Of a DNA stretch of 64,000 nucleotides, positions 24,620 to 32,865 are shown one piece after another (position 1 is the first letter of the stretch; each line of letters opens with the position of its first letter). Source of the DNA: an uncultured Blautia sp. (GTDB lineage: Bacteria; Bacillota; Clostridia; Lachnospirales; Lachnospiraceae); assembly GCF_937880195.1 (NCBI RefSeq), contig NZ_CALFLA010000042.1, forward strand, positions 1 through 64,000, read 5' to 3'. The notes under the pieces were generated by a model. That model saw only the letters and a program-made list of their open reading frames with translations, was not told the origin of the DNA and did not search any database. The position numbers and the translations under genes were made by a program.

Positions 24620-26104
24620 ATGAAAAAGGTATTGATCGTAGAGGATGAAATTCTGGCAAGACTTGGACTGCGTCAGCTTGTAGACTGGAAGAAACTGGAT
24701 CTGGAACTGCTGCCGGATGCAACAGATGGAGAAGAAGCATTGGAAATGATCCGGAACAGCCGTCCGGATATCATTCTTCTCGATCTGAACATACCAAAAG
24801 TCAGCGGGCTGGAAATTCTGGAATTTTTGAAGAAAGAAGAAATGAAAACCAGAGTAATCGTGGTAAGCTGCCAGGAAGAATTCGATGTTGTAAAGAAGGC
24901 AATGAAGTTAGGGGCGTATGATTATCTGCGAAAACTGAATCTGAGTTCTGATGAACTGGAAAATATTCTGAAAAAATGCCTGGGAGAAACGGAAGAGAGA
25001 AACACGGTACACATGCAGAGAATACGCGAGATTCGTTATGAAGAAATCGTGAGGGACAGCCGGGATATTTTTGCAAGTGTTCATAATTATCAAATATTGC
25101 TATGTATAGTGGCGAAGGATTTGGAAGAGTTGTCTAGGGTTACGGAAATAATCCATAAATGGGCAGAAACAGGAAACAGGGAAGGAATGCAGATACAGAA
25201 GGGAAATCAGTTGGGATATTTCCTACTGGCAGAAAAGACGGAAAGATCTGTTTATATGGAATTAAAGAAAAGAGCAGAGCAGAAAACAGGCAGAGAACTG
25301 TACATGGGAATTTTTGAAGGGTGTATGGAAAAAACAGCGGATATTATCCGTGCTGCTGCGATGGCAGAACAGATACAACTTTTCAGTTATTATGATAAAG
25401 AAGAGAAGCTGGTGTTTTTTCAAAAGAAGATTGAAACAGAAGGTCATAGTCCACGAGGAATGCATGGATATCTGGATTCCCTAAAAGAGAAGATCAGAAG
25501 TTTTGACAGAGAAAAAACTGAACAGGAGCTGCATGGAATTTTCGGACTGATTCGACAGGAGTCTTATATCAGTATCAATGTGCTGAGAAGAAATTTTATG
25601 GATATTCTGGGGATTTATTCTATGGTTGCACAGTCATTGAATGGTGCGTTGGAAGAAATAGAATTGGACGGAGATAATTGTCATTATCAGAAAATCATGA
25701 TGATGGAAAGCCTTAGGGAAATAGAGAAATGGTTCCTGAAATTTAATGATATTTTTATGGAAAAATTCTGGATTGCCTACAAATGCAGCAGGTCAGAAAT
25801 TCTGCAGAAAGTAGTAAAATATATAGAAGTGCATATCATGGAACCAATCCATCTGTCAGATGCAGCTGCTGAAACAGGAGTTTCTTCAGCCTATCTTAGC
25901 ACCATGTTTAAAAAAGAAATGGGTTATAATTTTATAGAATATGTAAATCTCCGAAAAACAGAACTGGCCAAACAGATGCTTCAGGATGGAAAAATGGTCT
26001 GTGAAGTTTCAGAACTTCTGGGATTCGAAAACAGCACTTATTTTTCCAGAGTATTCAAACGCTATACAGACGTGTCACCTGATACTTATCGGAAACGAAT
26101 GTAA
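24620..26104 (+). CDS. YesN-type AraC-family response regulator
   Basis: A 494-residue response regulator. The receiver domain (1-120) has acidic pocket residues near 8-10 and phospho-acceptor Asp55 in ILLDLNIPK. The middle of about 250 residues is variable, and two AraC-type helix-turn-helix motifs lie in the last 100 residues (SAYLSTMFKKEMG and NSTYFSRVFKRY). It is cognate to the YesM-type kinase 54 bp upstream. It likely activates the adjacent sugar transport genes and possibly the divergent dehydrogenase. Confidence 0.92.
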   Translation: MKKVLIVEDEILARLGLRQLVDWKKLDLELLPDATDGEEALEMIRNSRPDIILLDLNIPKVSGLEILEFLKKEEMKTRVIVVSCQEEFDVVKKAMKLGAYDYLRKLNLSSDELENILKKCLGETEERNTVHMQRIREIRYEEIVRDSRDIFASVHNYQILLCIVAKDLEELSRVTEIIHKWAETGNREGMQIQKGNQLGYFLLAEKTERSVYMELKKRAEQKTGRELYMGIFEGCMEKTADIIRAAAMAEQIQLFSYYDKEEKLVFFQKKIETEGHSPRGMHGYLDSLKEKIRSFDREKTEQELHGIFGLIRQESYISINVLRRNFMDILGIYSMVAQSLNGALEEIELDGDNCHYQKIMMMESLREIEKWFLKFNDIFMEKFWIAYKCSRSEILQKVVKYIEVHIMEPIHLSDAAAETGVSSAYLSTMFKKEMGYNFIEYVNLRKTELAKQMLQDGKMVCEVSELLGFENSTYFSRVFKRYTDVSPDTYRKRM

Positions 26105-26200
26105 ACCAAACACAAGAAAATGAGTTGATAATCCTTCCCGCTTATGATATAAAAAGAAGGTCAAAATCAATCATTAACAGGGAAAGAGGAGAGTCTTATT

Positions 26201-26575
26201 ATGAGTCAGTCATATGCAAAAAGCCCTGCTGCAGAGAGAAAATTTACAACCAGAGAAATGGTACTGGTTGGTATGTTTGCAGCAGTTCTTGCAGTAATAT
26301 CACAGATTTCACTGCCAATGCCTACCGGTGTACCGATCACCATTCAGGTATTTGGTGTAGCACTTGTAGGCACAGTACTTGGTTCCAGGCTTGGAACTAC
26401 AGCAACACTGGTTTACGTTCTGTTAGGAGCCATCGGTCTTCCGATCTTTGCTAACTTCTCAGGCGGAATCAGCAGCATCGTAGGAGTTACAGGAGGATAC
26501 ATCTGGGCATGGCCAATCATGACCTGGCTCTGCGGAATCCGTCCGAAAACAGAGCTGTTGTGGAAATACCTGTGA
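26201..26575 (+). pseudogene. bioY: Truncated biotin transporter BioY
   Basis: The first 115 or so residues are clear BioY sequence: FTTREMVLVGMFAAVL, the MPTGVPITIQ and VYVLLGAIGLPIFANF segments, and GGYIWAWP. A functional BioY has about 180-190 residues and six helices; here homology ends after CGIRPKT and a stop follows within about ten codons. The upstream start and ribosome site (AGAGGAG) are intact. The break coincides with the broken end of a membrane gene on the opposite strand, so a deletion or inversion joined the two. Confidence 0.85.
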
Positions 26576-26842
26576 AGGGGTGGCAGCAGCCAAATGGCGG
26601 GGTTCTGATCTGTACAGATATAAAATACCGCCAAAGAAACCAAGAATCAGTCCTGTATATCCGCCACTGCAAAGGACAACGGTTATCTTTGTAACGAAGG
26701 ACATACCGCCGATCATGCAGATCAAAAATCCTGCCAGAAGACCGATCGTTGTCCAGCCCATAAGTGAAACAGCCAGAAAAGCTGCGGAAGCATGTGAGTT
26801 TTTTACCTGTTTATTAATAGAATTCCATAATGTCTGATACAT
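26560..26842 (-). pseudogene. Truncated small membrane protein gene facing bioY
   Basis: The minus-strand gene starts at 26842 behind GAGG and encodes about 75 plausible residues. The order is NSINKQVKNSH, a hydrophobic helix MGWTTIGLLAGFLICMIGG and a second helix around GLILGFFGGILYLY. It then continues as antisense of bioY until 26459, so its natural C-terminus is lost. I do not recognise the family. The broken end is approximate. Confidence 0.5.
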
Positions 26843-27090
26843 AATGATTCCTCTTTCAATTCTTTGATTACTATTATAGAAACAGTTTGTAAAATACACA
26901 TGCTCGCTAATGAAAAATCTCTGTAAAATTTTCTTTCTCTGTTATATGCAGAGGACGGAGAAAGTACAAGACAGAAAAACAATTACGTATATTATACAAA
27001 TAAATGCGTTTGAAAAATTTTTTTGTTACTGTGAACGGAGTGAACAGTAACTCTTTTTACTATGGAAAAACAATGATTCTGCAGAAAGGC
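26843..27090. other. AT-rich intergenic stretch with an IS-end-like palindrome
   Basis: About 250 bp between the truncated membrane gene and the GntR promoter. It contains a CTTTCTC/GAGAAAG hairpin around 26931-26967 and the palindrome at 27025-27051. Nothing coding was seen; a 60-codon open frame over the palindrome has no ribosome site. Confidence 0.4.
27025..27051. repeat. IS66-end-like palindrome (possible MITE relic)
   Basis: GTTACTGT and ACAGTAAC arms face each other across an 11-bp centre, as if the left and right ends of the IS66 element were brought together. The right half, TGAACAGTAAC, equals 11 bases of the IS66 right end. Confidence 0.55.
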
Positions 27091-27120
27091 TTGCCTTTTT
27101 ATCAGACAGAATGCTATACT
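27091..27120 (+). promoter_or_regulatory. Promoter of the GntR-family regulator
   Basis: TTGCCT at 27091-27096, an 18-bp spacer, TATACT at 27115-27120, about 60 bp before the start codon. Confidence 0.55.
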
Positions 27121-27178
27121 GGATTTAGGCTTTTAAAGCGCCGGATCAGACCAAAAAGAAGAATAATAAAGGAGCTAT

Positions 27179-27889
27179 ATGTTTAAAGAAATAGGGGAAG
27201 AAAAAACTTTTAATGGGATTTTAAAGCAGATTATCGAGAATATCCAGAACGGGAAGCTGAAACCTGGGGCAGCGCTTCCTGCAGAACGGAATATGGCGGA
27301 AACCATGGGAGTTTCCAGAGCAGCGGTTCGGGAAGCACTTCGTGCTCTGGAACTCCTTGGAATTCTGAAGTCTGTGCCCGGAGGGGGCAATTACATTACG
27401 GATGATCTGGACACCTGGCTGATTGGCCCGCTGTCCATTCTTTTTCAGCTAAATAACGTATACGTAAGACAGAATCAGCAGCTTCGGGCGGCCCTGGAAC
27501 GGGAAAATGCAATTCTGGCAGCCAGAAAATGCACGCCGCTGGACGCTGCAGAGCTGTGGATGCTGATTGCAAGGCTGGATGCTGCAGAAGATGAAAAAGC
27601 AAGGGGATCTCTTGACAAAGAGCTTCATCTGAAAATTGCGAAGATTGCGGATAATCCTATGATATACAGTGTTCTGGCAGCGTCAGATAAGCTTACGGAA
27701 AACATTATTTCAGGAACCAGGGATTATATGATGCAAAAAAACAAGTCCTCGGCCTCTATCGACGAGCAGCACCGCAGACTGGTGGAAGCTATTATAAACA
27801 GGGATGAAAATGAGGCGGAGCGCTGTATGTCTCAGCACATGGTTACAGTAGAAGAAATCATGGCAGAGATGCTGGCTGAAAAAGAATAA
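27179..27889 (+). CDS. FadR-subfamily GntR transcriptional regulator
   Basis: A 236-residue regulator. The N-terminal winged helix-turn-helix contains LPAERNMAETMGVSRAAVREALRAL at residues about 37-60, and the C-terminal all-helical FCD effector domain (about 90-230) includes the metal-site pattern ending in EQHRRLVEAI. FCD-type regulators usually respond to carboxylic acids such as lactate, malate or glycolate. It is immediately upstream of a malate/lactate dehydrogenase and malic enzyme, and paired operator-like repeats lie in between, so it very probably controls them. Confidence 0.9.
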   Translation: MFKEIGEEKTFNGILKQIIENIQNGKLKPGAALPAERNMAETMGVSRAAVREALRALELLGILKSVPGGGNYITDDLDTWLIGPLSILFQLNNVYVRQNQQLRAALERENAILAARKCTPLDAAELWMLIARLDAAEDEKARGSLDKELHLKIAKIADNPMIYSVLAASDKLTENIISGTRDYMMQKNKSSASIDEQHRRLVEAIINRDENEAERCMSQHMVTVEEIMAEMLAEKE

Positions 27890-27906
27890 AACCATACGAA
27901 TTATCC

Positions 27907-27935
27907 TTGCAATTCGGTAAGACCAATAGTATAAT
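27907..27935 (+). promoter_or_regulatory. Promoter of the dehydrogenase-malic enzyme genes
   Basis: TTGCAA at 27907-27912, 17 bp, TATAAT at 27930-27935. The first GntR operator-like repeat occupies the spacer. Confidence 0.65.
27912..27927. promoter_or_regulatory. GntR operator candidate 1
   Basis: ATTCGGTAAGACCAAT is an imperfect inverted repeat resembling FadR/LldR-type operators (TTGGT..GACCAA). It lies between the -35 and -10 hexamers. Confidence 0.6.
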
Positions 27936-27945
27936 ATGATTATGA

Positions 27946-27960
27946 ATTGGCAAGACCAAT
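27946..27960. promoter_or_regulatory. GntR operator candidate 2
   Basis: ATTGGCAAGACCAAT is a 5-bp perfect palindrome arm pair with the same AAGACCAAT half as candidate 1, centred about 33 bp further downstream (three helical turns), between the -10 and the start codon. Confidence 0.65.
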
Positions 27961-27998
27961 ATACTTGAACGGTATTACCGCGTAAGGAGGATATGACT

Positions 27999-29129
27999 AT
28001 GGGATATGTAAAGTGGTCTTATGACACATTGAATCAGTTTTGTACCGATGTATTTAAAGCTTTCGGATTCAGTGATGAGGAGAGCAGGGAAATTAAGGAC
28101 GTGCTTTTGACGGCGGATCTCTACGGGATCGAAAGCCATGGAATGCAGCGGATGGTTCGTTATCACAAGGGAATTGAAAAGGGAACCATTCACCCAGAGG
28201 CAAAGCCGGAGGTGGTATTTGAAACCCCCATTTCTGCTGTGATCGACGGACATAATGGAATGGGACAGCTGATCAGTGTCTACGCCATGAACAAGGCAAT
28301 TGAAAAAGCAAAAAAAACAGGAATCGGCATGGTAAGCGTCAGGGAATCCAATCACTTCGGAATTGCAGGTTATTATGCAAAGATGGCATGCGAACAGGGT
28401 CTGATCGGTATGGCATGTACAAACTCTGAGGCAATCATGGTTCCGACTTTTGGCAGAAAGGCAATGCTGGGGTCAAATCCCATTGCAGTTGCAATGCCTG
28501 CCGATCCCTATCCTTTCTTTTTTGACTGTTCTACAACTGTTGTCACAAGGGGAAAGCTGGAAATGTATAATAAGATGGAAAAACCGCTTCCTCAGGGATG
28601 GGCTCTTGATAAAGACGGACATGCAAGTACGGACGCGCCGGACGTTCTGGCAAATATTGTTTCAAAAAAAGGCGGCGGAATCATGCCTCTTGGCGGAAAT
28701 GAAGAGATAACAGGAAGCCACAAAGGATATGGATACGGAATGCTCTGCGAGCTGTTCAGCTCCATTCTTTCTATGGGAGTCACCTCAGACCATTGCTGTA
28801 CCTTCCCGGATAAAACAGGAATCTGTCATGGATTTATGGCTATTGATCCGGCTGCTTTCGGAGATCCGGAGGCAATCCGCAGGCATTTTTCTCAGTATCT
28901 TGAAGCTTTGCGTGAGAGTCCCAAGGCAGAGGGAAAGGAGTGCATTTATACCCATGGAGAAAAAGAAATTTTTGCTGAAAAAGAAAGACGGGAAAAGGGT
29001 ATTCCGGTGAATGACAACACCATGGTGGAGCTTGCTAATCTGTGCGGATATCTGAAGCTTGACTTTCATAAGTATTTTAAAGACTACCAGCTTCCGGAAA
29101 ATAGTAAATTTTTCACAGGAAATTATTAA
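27999..29129 (+). CDS. Ldh2-family malate/L-lactate dehydrogenase
   Basis: A 376-residue NAD(P)-dependent 2-hydroxyacid dehydrogenase of the Ldh_2 (MdhII/YlbC, non-Rossmann) family. Conserved segments are ESHGMQRM near residue 45, ESNHFGIAGYYA near 115, the MVPTFGRKAMLGSNPI block near 150 and GSHKGYGYGM near 245. I prefer ATG 27999 to ATG 27993 because AAGGAGG ends only 2 bp before the earlier ATG and 8 bp before the later one. The likely reaction is oxidation of malate, lactate or a similar hydroxyacid. It is paired with malic enzyme under a GntR regulator, so C4-acid metabolism is the best inference. Confidence 0.88.
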   Translation: MGYVKWSYDTLNQFCTDVFKAFGFSDEESREIKDVLLTADLYGIESHGMQRMVRYHKGIEKGTIHPEAKPEVVFETPISAVIDGHNGMGQLISVYAMNKAIEKAKKTGIGMVSVRESNHFGIAGYYAKMACEQGLIGMACTNSEAIMVPTFGRKAMLGSNPIAVAMPADPYPFFFDCSTTVVTRGKLEMYNKMEKPLPQGWALDKDGHASTDAPDVLANIVSKKGGGIMPLGGNEEITGSHKGYGYGMLCELFSSILSMGVTSDHCCTFPDKTGICHGFMAIDPAAFGDPEAIRRHFSQYLEALRESPKAEGKECIYTHGEKEIFAEKERREKGIPVNDNTMVELANLCGYLKLDFHKYFKDYQLPENSKFFTGNY

Positions 29130-29187
29130 GGGACTGATCTGGCCAAAAGGCGGAGAAGCAAACAAAAAGCCCCAAGGAGGATAAAAA

Positions 29188-30363
29188 ATGGATTACGCAA
29201 AAGAATCACTGAGACTGCATGAAGAATGGAAAGGAAAGATCGAGGTTGTAGCAACTGTTCCTGTAGAGACAAAGGACGATCTTTCTCTGGCATATACACC
29301 GGGAGTTGCACAGCCATGTCTGGAGATCCAGAAGGATGTGGAAAAATCCTATGATCTTACAAGAAGATGGAATACCTGCCTTGTTGTTACTGACGGATCG
29401 GCTGTTCTGGGCTTAGGAGATATCGGACCGGAAGCAGGTATGCCTGTTATGGAAGGCAAGTGTGTGCTTTTTAAGGCTTTTGGAGATGTAGACGCTTTTC
29501 CTCTTTGCATTAAGAGCCATGACGTAGATGAGATCGTAAATACTATTTATCTTATTTCCGGCTCTTTTGGCGGAGTAAACCTGGAGGATATCTCTGCTCC
29601 AAGATGTTTTGAGATCGAGAAAAAATTAAAAGAAAAATGTGATATCCCGATTTTCCATGACGACCAGCACGGAACTGCTATTATTACGCTGGCAGGTCTT
29701 ACAAACGCGCTGAAGGTTGTTGGGAAGAAAAAAGAGGATGTCCGCGTAGTTATGAACGGCGCAGGCGCAGCCGCTATTTCTATTGCAAGACTTCTCCTGA
29801 CAGCAGGTTTTAAAAATATTACGCTCTGCGACAGAAACGGAGCAATCTATGAGGGACGTACTGCAGGTATGAATCCGGTAAAGGATGAAATGAGCAAGGT
29901 GACAAACCTGGATAAGAAATCAGGCTCTCTTGCAGATATGCTTGTGGGCGCAGACGTATTTATCGGAGTTTCCGCACCAGGAGCTGTCACTACAGAGATG
30001 GTAAAAACTATGGCAAAGGACGCAGTTATTTTTGCCTGCGCAAACCCGACGCCGGAGATTTTCCCAGAGGATGCAAAGGCAGGCGGAGCCAAGGTGGTTT
30101 CCACCGGAAGAAGCGATTTCCCGAACCAGATCAACAACGTTCTGGCATTCCCGGGCGTATTCCGCGGAGCTTTTGACGTAAGAGCAAGCGATATTAACGA
30201 CGAAATGAAGATAGCGGCTTCTAAGGCTCTTGCAGACCTGATCTCTGAGGAGGAACTGTCCCCGGATTATATTATCCCGAAGGCCTTTGATAAGAGAGTA
30301 GGACCGGCAGTTGCCAAAGCAGTTGCCGAGGCTGCAAGAAGAACCGGAGTGGCAAGAATCTAA
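29188..30363 (+). CDS. Malic enzyme (NAD(P)-dependent, short form)
   Basis: A 391-residue oxaloacetate-decarboxylating malate dehydrogenase converting malate to pyruvate and CO2. Signature segments include LAYTPGVAQPCLEI near residue 33, the catalytic region PIFHDDQHGTAIITLAG near 155 and the Rossmann NAD-binding site MNGAGAAAISIAR near 190. The length matches the short bacterial form without a phosphotransacetylase tail. AAGGAGG precedes the ATG. It is co-oriented with the Ldh2 dehydrogenase 58 bp upstream and closes the unit with a strong terminator. Confidence 0.94.
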   Translation: MDYAKESLRLHEEWKGKIEVVATVPVETKDDLSLAYTPGVAQPCLEIQKDVEKSYDLTRRWNTCLVVTDGSAVLGLGDIGPEAGMPVMEGKCVLFKAFGDVDAFPLCIKSHDVDEIVNTIYLISGSFGGVNLEDISAPRCFEIEKKLKEKCDIPIFHDDQHGTAIITLAGLTNALKVVGKKKEDVRVVMNGAGAAAISIARLLLTAGFKNITLCDRNGAIYEGRTAGMNPVKDEMSKVTNLDKKSGSLADMLVGADVFIGVSAPGAVTTEMVKTMAKDAVIFACANPTPEIFPEDAKAGGAKVVSTGRSDFPNQINNVLAFPGVFRGAFDVRASDINDEMKIAASKALADLISEEELSPDYIIPKAFDKRVGPAVAKAVAEAARRTGVARI

Positions 30364-30393
30364 ATAAAAAGATGTCAGGGCCGTATGATAAAC

Positions 30394-30425
30394 AACCCCC
30401 ATCCCAAAATATTGGGATGGGGGTT
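30394..30425 (+). terminator. Intrinsic terminator after malic enzyme
   Basis: AACCCCCATCCCAA pairs with TTGGGATGGGGGTT around a short loop, over 13-14 bp. The trailing T-run is short (TTTG), but the stem is very stable. Confidence 0.8.
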
Positions 30426-30536
30426 TGCTTGTTGGTCGGTATGCAGCAGGGCTTGTAGTTGTCGGATTTTGTCGAACGATTTTTGAGGGAAATACAAGAA
30501 AGAATCTGGTGATCTTGCCTGGTCTGTGCTAAGATA

Positions 30537-31099
30537 ATACAAAGCATTTCATTATCTTTTACAATGGAACGGAGGAACAGCCGGATAAACGGGAACTGCG
30601 TCTGTCCGATACCTTTCAGCTGAAGGAAGAGGAGCCGCAGTTGGAACTTAGGGCTACCATGCTGAACATCAACAAAGGGCATAATAAGAAACTTATGGAC
30701 GCCTGCAGAACTCTTAAAGACTATGCGGAATATACTGCCCTGGTGCGAGAGTATGCACGGGCTAGGCCTCTTGCGGAGGCGGTGGAGAAGGCAGTGGACA
30801 ACTGCATCAGCCGTGGTGTGCTGGCGGAGTTTCTGAAGAAAAATCGTACGGAGGCGATTAAAGTGAGCATATACGAATATGATGAAGAACGGCACATGCG
30901 CCAGACAAAAGAAGAGGGCTTTGAGGAAGGATATGAGTCCGGTCTTGCTGAGGGATAAAAAATCGGATTCAATAAGGGGCGTGAAATATTCAAGCAGATT
31001 ATCCTTCTGCGGCGAGCCGGAAAAACTCATGAAGAGATTGCCGAACAATGCGGCGTATCTGTCGAAGGGGTTAAGGATATGCTTGAGGGAATTGAGTAA
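30537..31099 (+). pseudogene. Decayed Rpn-family nuclease/transposase-like gene
   Basis: The frame beginning near 30537 reads HFIIFYNGTEEQPDKRELRLSD and continues as typical Rpn/PD-(D/E)XK (COG5464) sequence. An in-frame TAA at 30956-30958 interrupts it, then the same frame continues for 46 codons (GFNKGREIF, LLRRAGKTHEEIAEQCGVS) to a normal stop at 31097-31099. The N-terminal catalytic half is missing. Rpn proteins are recombination-promoting nucleases that often decay. The piece is a remnant with two independent lesions. Confidence 0.82.
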
Positions 31100-31192
31100 T
31101 ATGTGTAAGAATCATAGTTCTAAGGTTAGCACAAATAAATGTAGATGTTTTTTGTGATAACTTAACTATGACAAGTCATTAGATCTGTCCTT

Positions 31193-31325
31193 GTTGCTGT
31201 TCACAGCAACGGGCCAAAATTCATTCCAGATTGCCTTCGGCAATGGAATTTTGGCATGTATGTCTCGGGATTTTGTCACATTCGTGCCAAAACACCTCGC
31301 GGAATAGTTCTGTATGAACAGTCAC
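31193..31325. repeat. 133-bp structured element with IS66-like ends (MITE candidate)
   Basis: The left end GTTGCTGTTCA and right end TGAACAGTCAC are inverted with two mismatches and resemble the IS66 end GTTACTGTTCA. Inside lies a long hairpin at 31213-31255. Its 10-bp outer stem is GCCAAAATTC with GAATTTTGGC, and its inner stem is ATTGCC/GGCAAT. There is no coding potential. It sits between the Rpn remnant and the toxin-antitoxin remnant. Confidence 0.5.
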
Positions 31326-31662
31326 CCGTCCTTCCTTCCAATAGTCCTGAATTCAGACAATCTACAGATAAATGCATGTATCTGAAAGCGCTATATTGCT
31401 TAAAACGGAATCTAACAGATATAAAAATAAAGGGCGTTGCAAAACAGGAAATAATCACCTGGGATGCAGCGCTCCTTTTGATGTAATAGAAAAGCAGTAT
31501 ATTTTGTACCAACTTTTTCATTACACAAAAACGTTTCGCGAGGATGTTCTATAAAAAAGAGGAAGTACAAAATACCATGCTTTATTTAACCTTAAAAACT
31601 TAACTATTAATAATCGTAAAGTTAAAATGAAATAAATTAAGTTAAAAGGAGAGTGACAACAT
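31326..31662. other. AT-rich stretch without a recognised gene
   Basis: About 340 bp between the 133-bp element and the AbiEi-like remnant. Short open frames on both strands lack ribosome sites and homology. The last 100 bp contain several TTAA/TTAACT repeats (AACTTAACTATTAAT, AAGTTAAAATG, TTAAGTTAAAAGG) just before the antitoxin start and could hold its promoter or operator. Confidence 0.35.
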
Positions 31663-32594
31663 ATGCTTTCTAGTGTATTTGGACTTCCCATAAGATGCGA
31701 AGCGTGGAACAAAAAAGTTTCTCTTCCATTTTATATTGCTGAGAGCTATGAGTTCTGTACAATATATATTGCAGATAAACGCTGTATTGTACTTACGCTG
31801 ACTGAAGAACTTGCTACGCTTCCGGCATTGAAAAAACAAATTGAAAAATACAGAAAGTAGATAATGCCCCTGTTGTATTTGAATTGAAGAACATTTCTTT
31901 TTATCGCAGAAAAAGTTTAATAGAAAATAAAATACCATTTTTTACAGAAAGGCAGGTATTTCTTCCATTTATTGGAACAATACTGATTGATGAAAAAGAA
32001 ACAGAGAAGCCAGTGGAGAAATTCGTATTTTCAACCCAGCAGCTGCTTTTATTCTATTTGTATGGTAAGAAAAAGCAGATGTATGTTTCAGAAGCCGGGA
32101 GGATTCTTCCGTTTACTGCAATGACATTAACCAGAGCTGTAAAACAATTAGCGGCAACCGATTTATTTCTTGTGACAAAAGATGGTGTAAATAAAGTGAT
32201 CGAATCAAAATATAATCGGGTGGAGCTGTTTGAAAAATTGCAAAGATATTTGTCCAGTCCTGTTCGCAAAACGGGATTTATTGAAAAATCACAGATTACA
32301 TCCAATATGGTCCTGGCCGGAGAAACTGCATTGGCAGAAAAAACAATTTTAAGTCCGGGAAGAGTTTTTACGTATGCAATAAATAAAAGAGATTTTGACA
32401 AAAGGCTGTTGACAGATGAATTGGTTAATCCCGATAAACAAGTCAGACTGGAATTATGGGAATATGATCCAGGAATGTTTTTGAATGATAATGTGGCAGA
32501 TAATCTTTCTGCTGTATTATCCCTTCGTGAGAATACTGATGAAAGAATTGAGAAAGCAGTGGAAGAATTAATAGAAGGGGAGCTGGACGAATAG
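31663..32594 (+). pseudogene. AbiEi-like antitoxin gene with a frameshift
   Basis: Two consecutive frames read as one protein of about 310 residues. Residues 1-62 (LSSVFGLPIRCEAWN to KKQIEKY) come from 31663. After a one-base slip in an A-rich run near 31845 the next frame continues KVDNAPVVFELKNISFYRRK, and so on to 32594. The second part holds a winged helix-turn-helix (ILPFTAMTLTRAVKQLAATDLF). The start has AAAGGAGAG. The domain order and the following nucleotidyltransferase fragment fit a type IV AbiEi antitoxin. The slip could be true decay, phase variation or a sequencing error. Confidence 0.65.
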
Positions 32595-32854
32595 TGGTTA
32601 CGGGATTTACAAAGTTTAAGGAATGGTTTCAGGGATTTGAAAATCAGTATGTAGTTATTGGCGGTACAGCCTGTGATTTGATTATGGAAAACGAAGAATT
32701 ACCATTTCGTGGTACTAAGGATATTGATAAATTTTGGACAGCGCCCTGTGAACATCTGCGGGCGAAGAAAACAGTAACGTCTTCCCATCAGGAATGCTTT
32801 GACAAAACAAGGAAGAGTGGTTACAATAAGACATACCATAAAAATGGCATTTAG
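32594..32854 (+). pseudogene. AbiEii-like nucleotidyltransferase toxin, truncated
   Basis: A GTG start overlapping the antitoxin stop. The first 45 residues are typical of AbiEii/MNT toxins: FENQYVVIGGTACDLIM, then ELPFRGTKDID with the metal-binding D-x-D start. Homology then stops and about 40 unrelated residues follow to the stop. A working toxin would be about 250-300 residues, so this is inactive. It borders the hisC start by 12 bp, indicating that a deletion removed the rest. Confidence 0.7.
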
Positions 32855-32865
32855 AGGAGATTATT

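Noticed and set aside
26099-26200. BirA operator upstream of bioY (TGTAAACC at about 26100)
   Set aside because: The second half-site at the expected spacing is absent, and the half-site lies within the end of the YesN gene.
30272-31048. Minus-strand open frame of 258 codons across the malic enzyme end and the Rpn remnant
   Set aside because: It is antisense to real coding sequence on the plus strand, crosses a strong terminator stem and has no recognisable domains.
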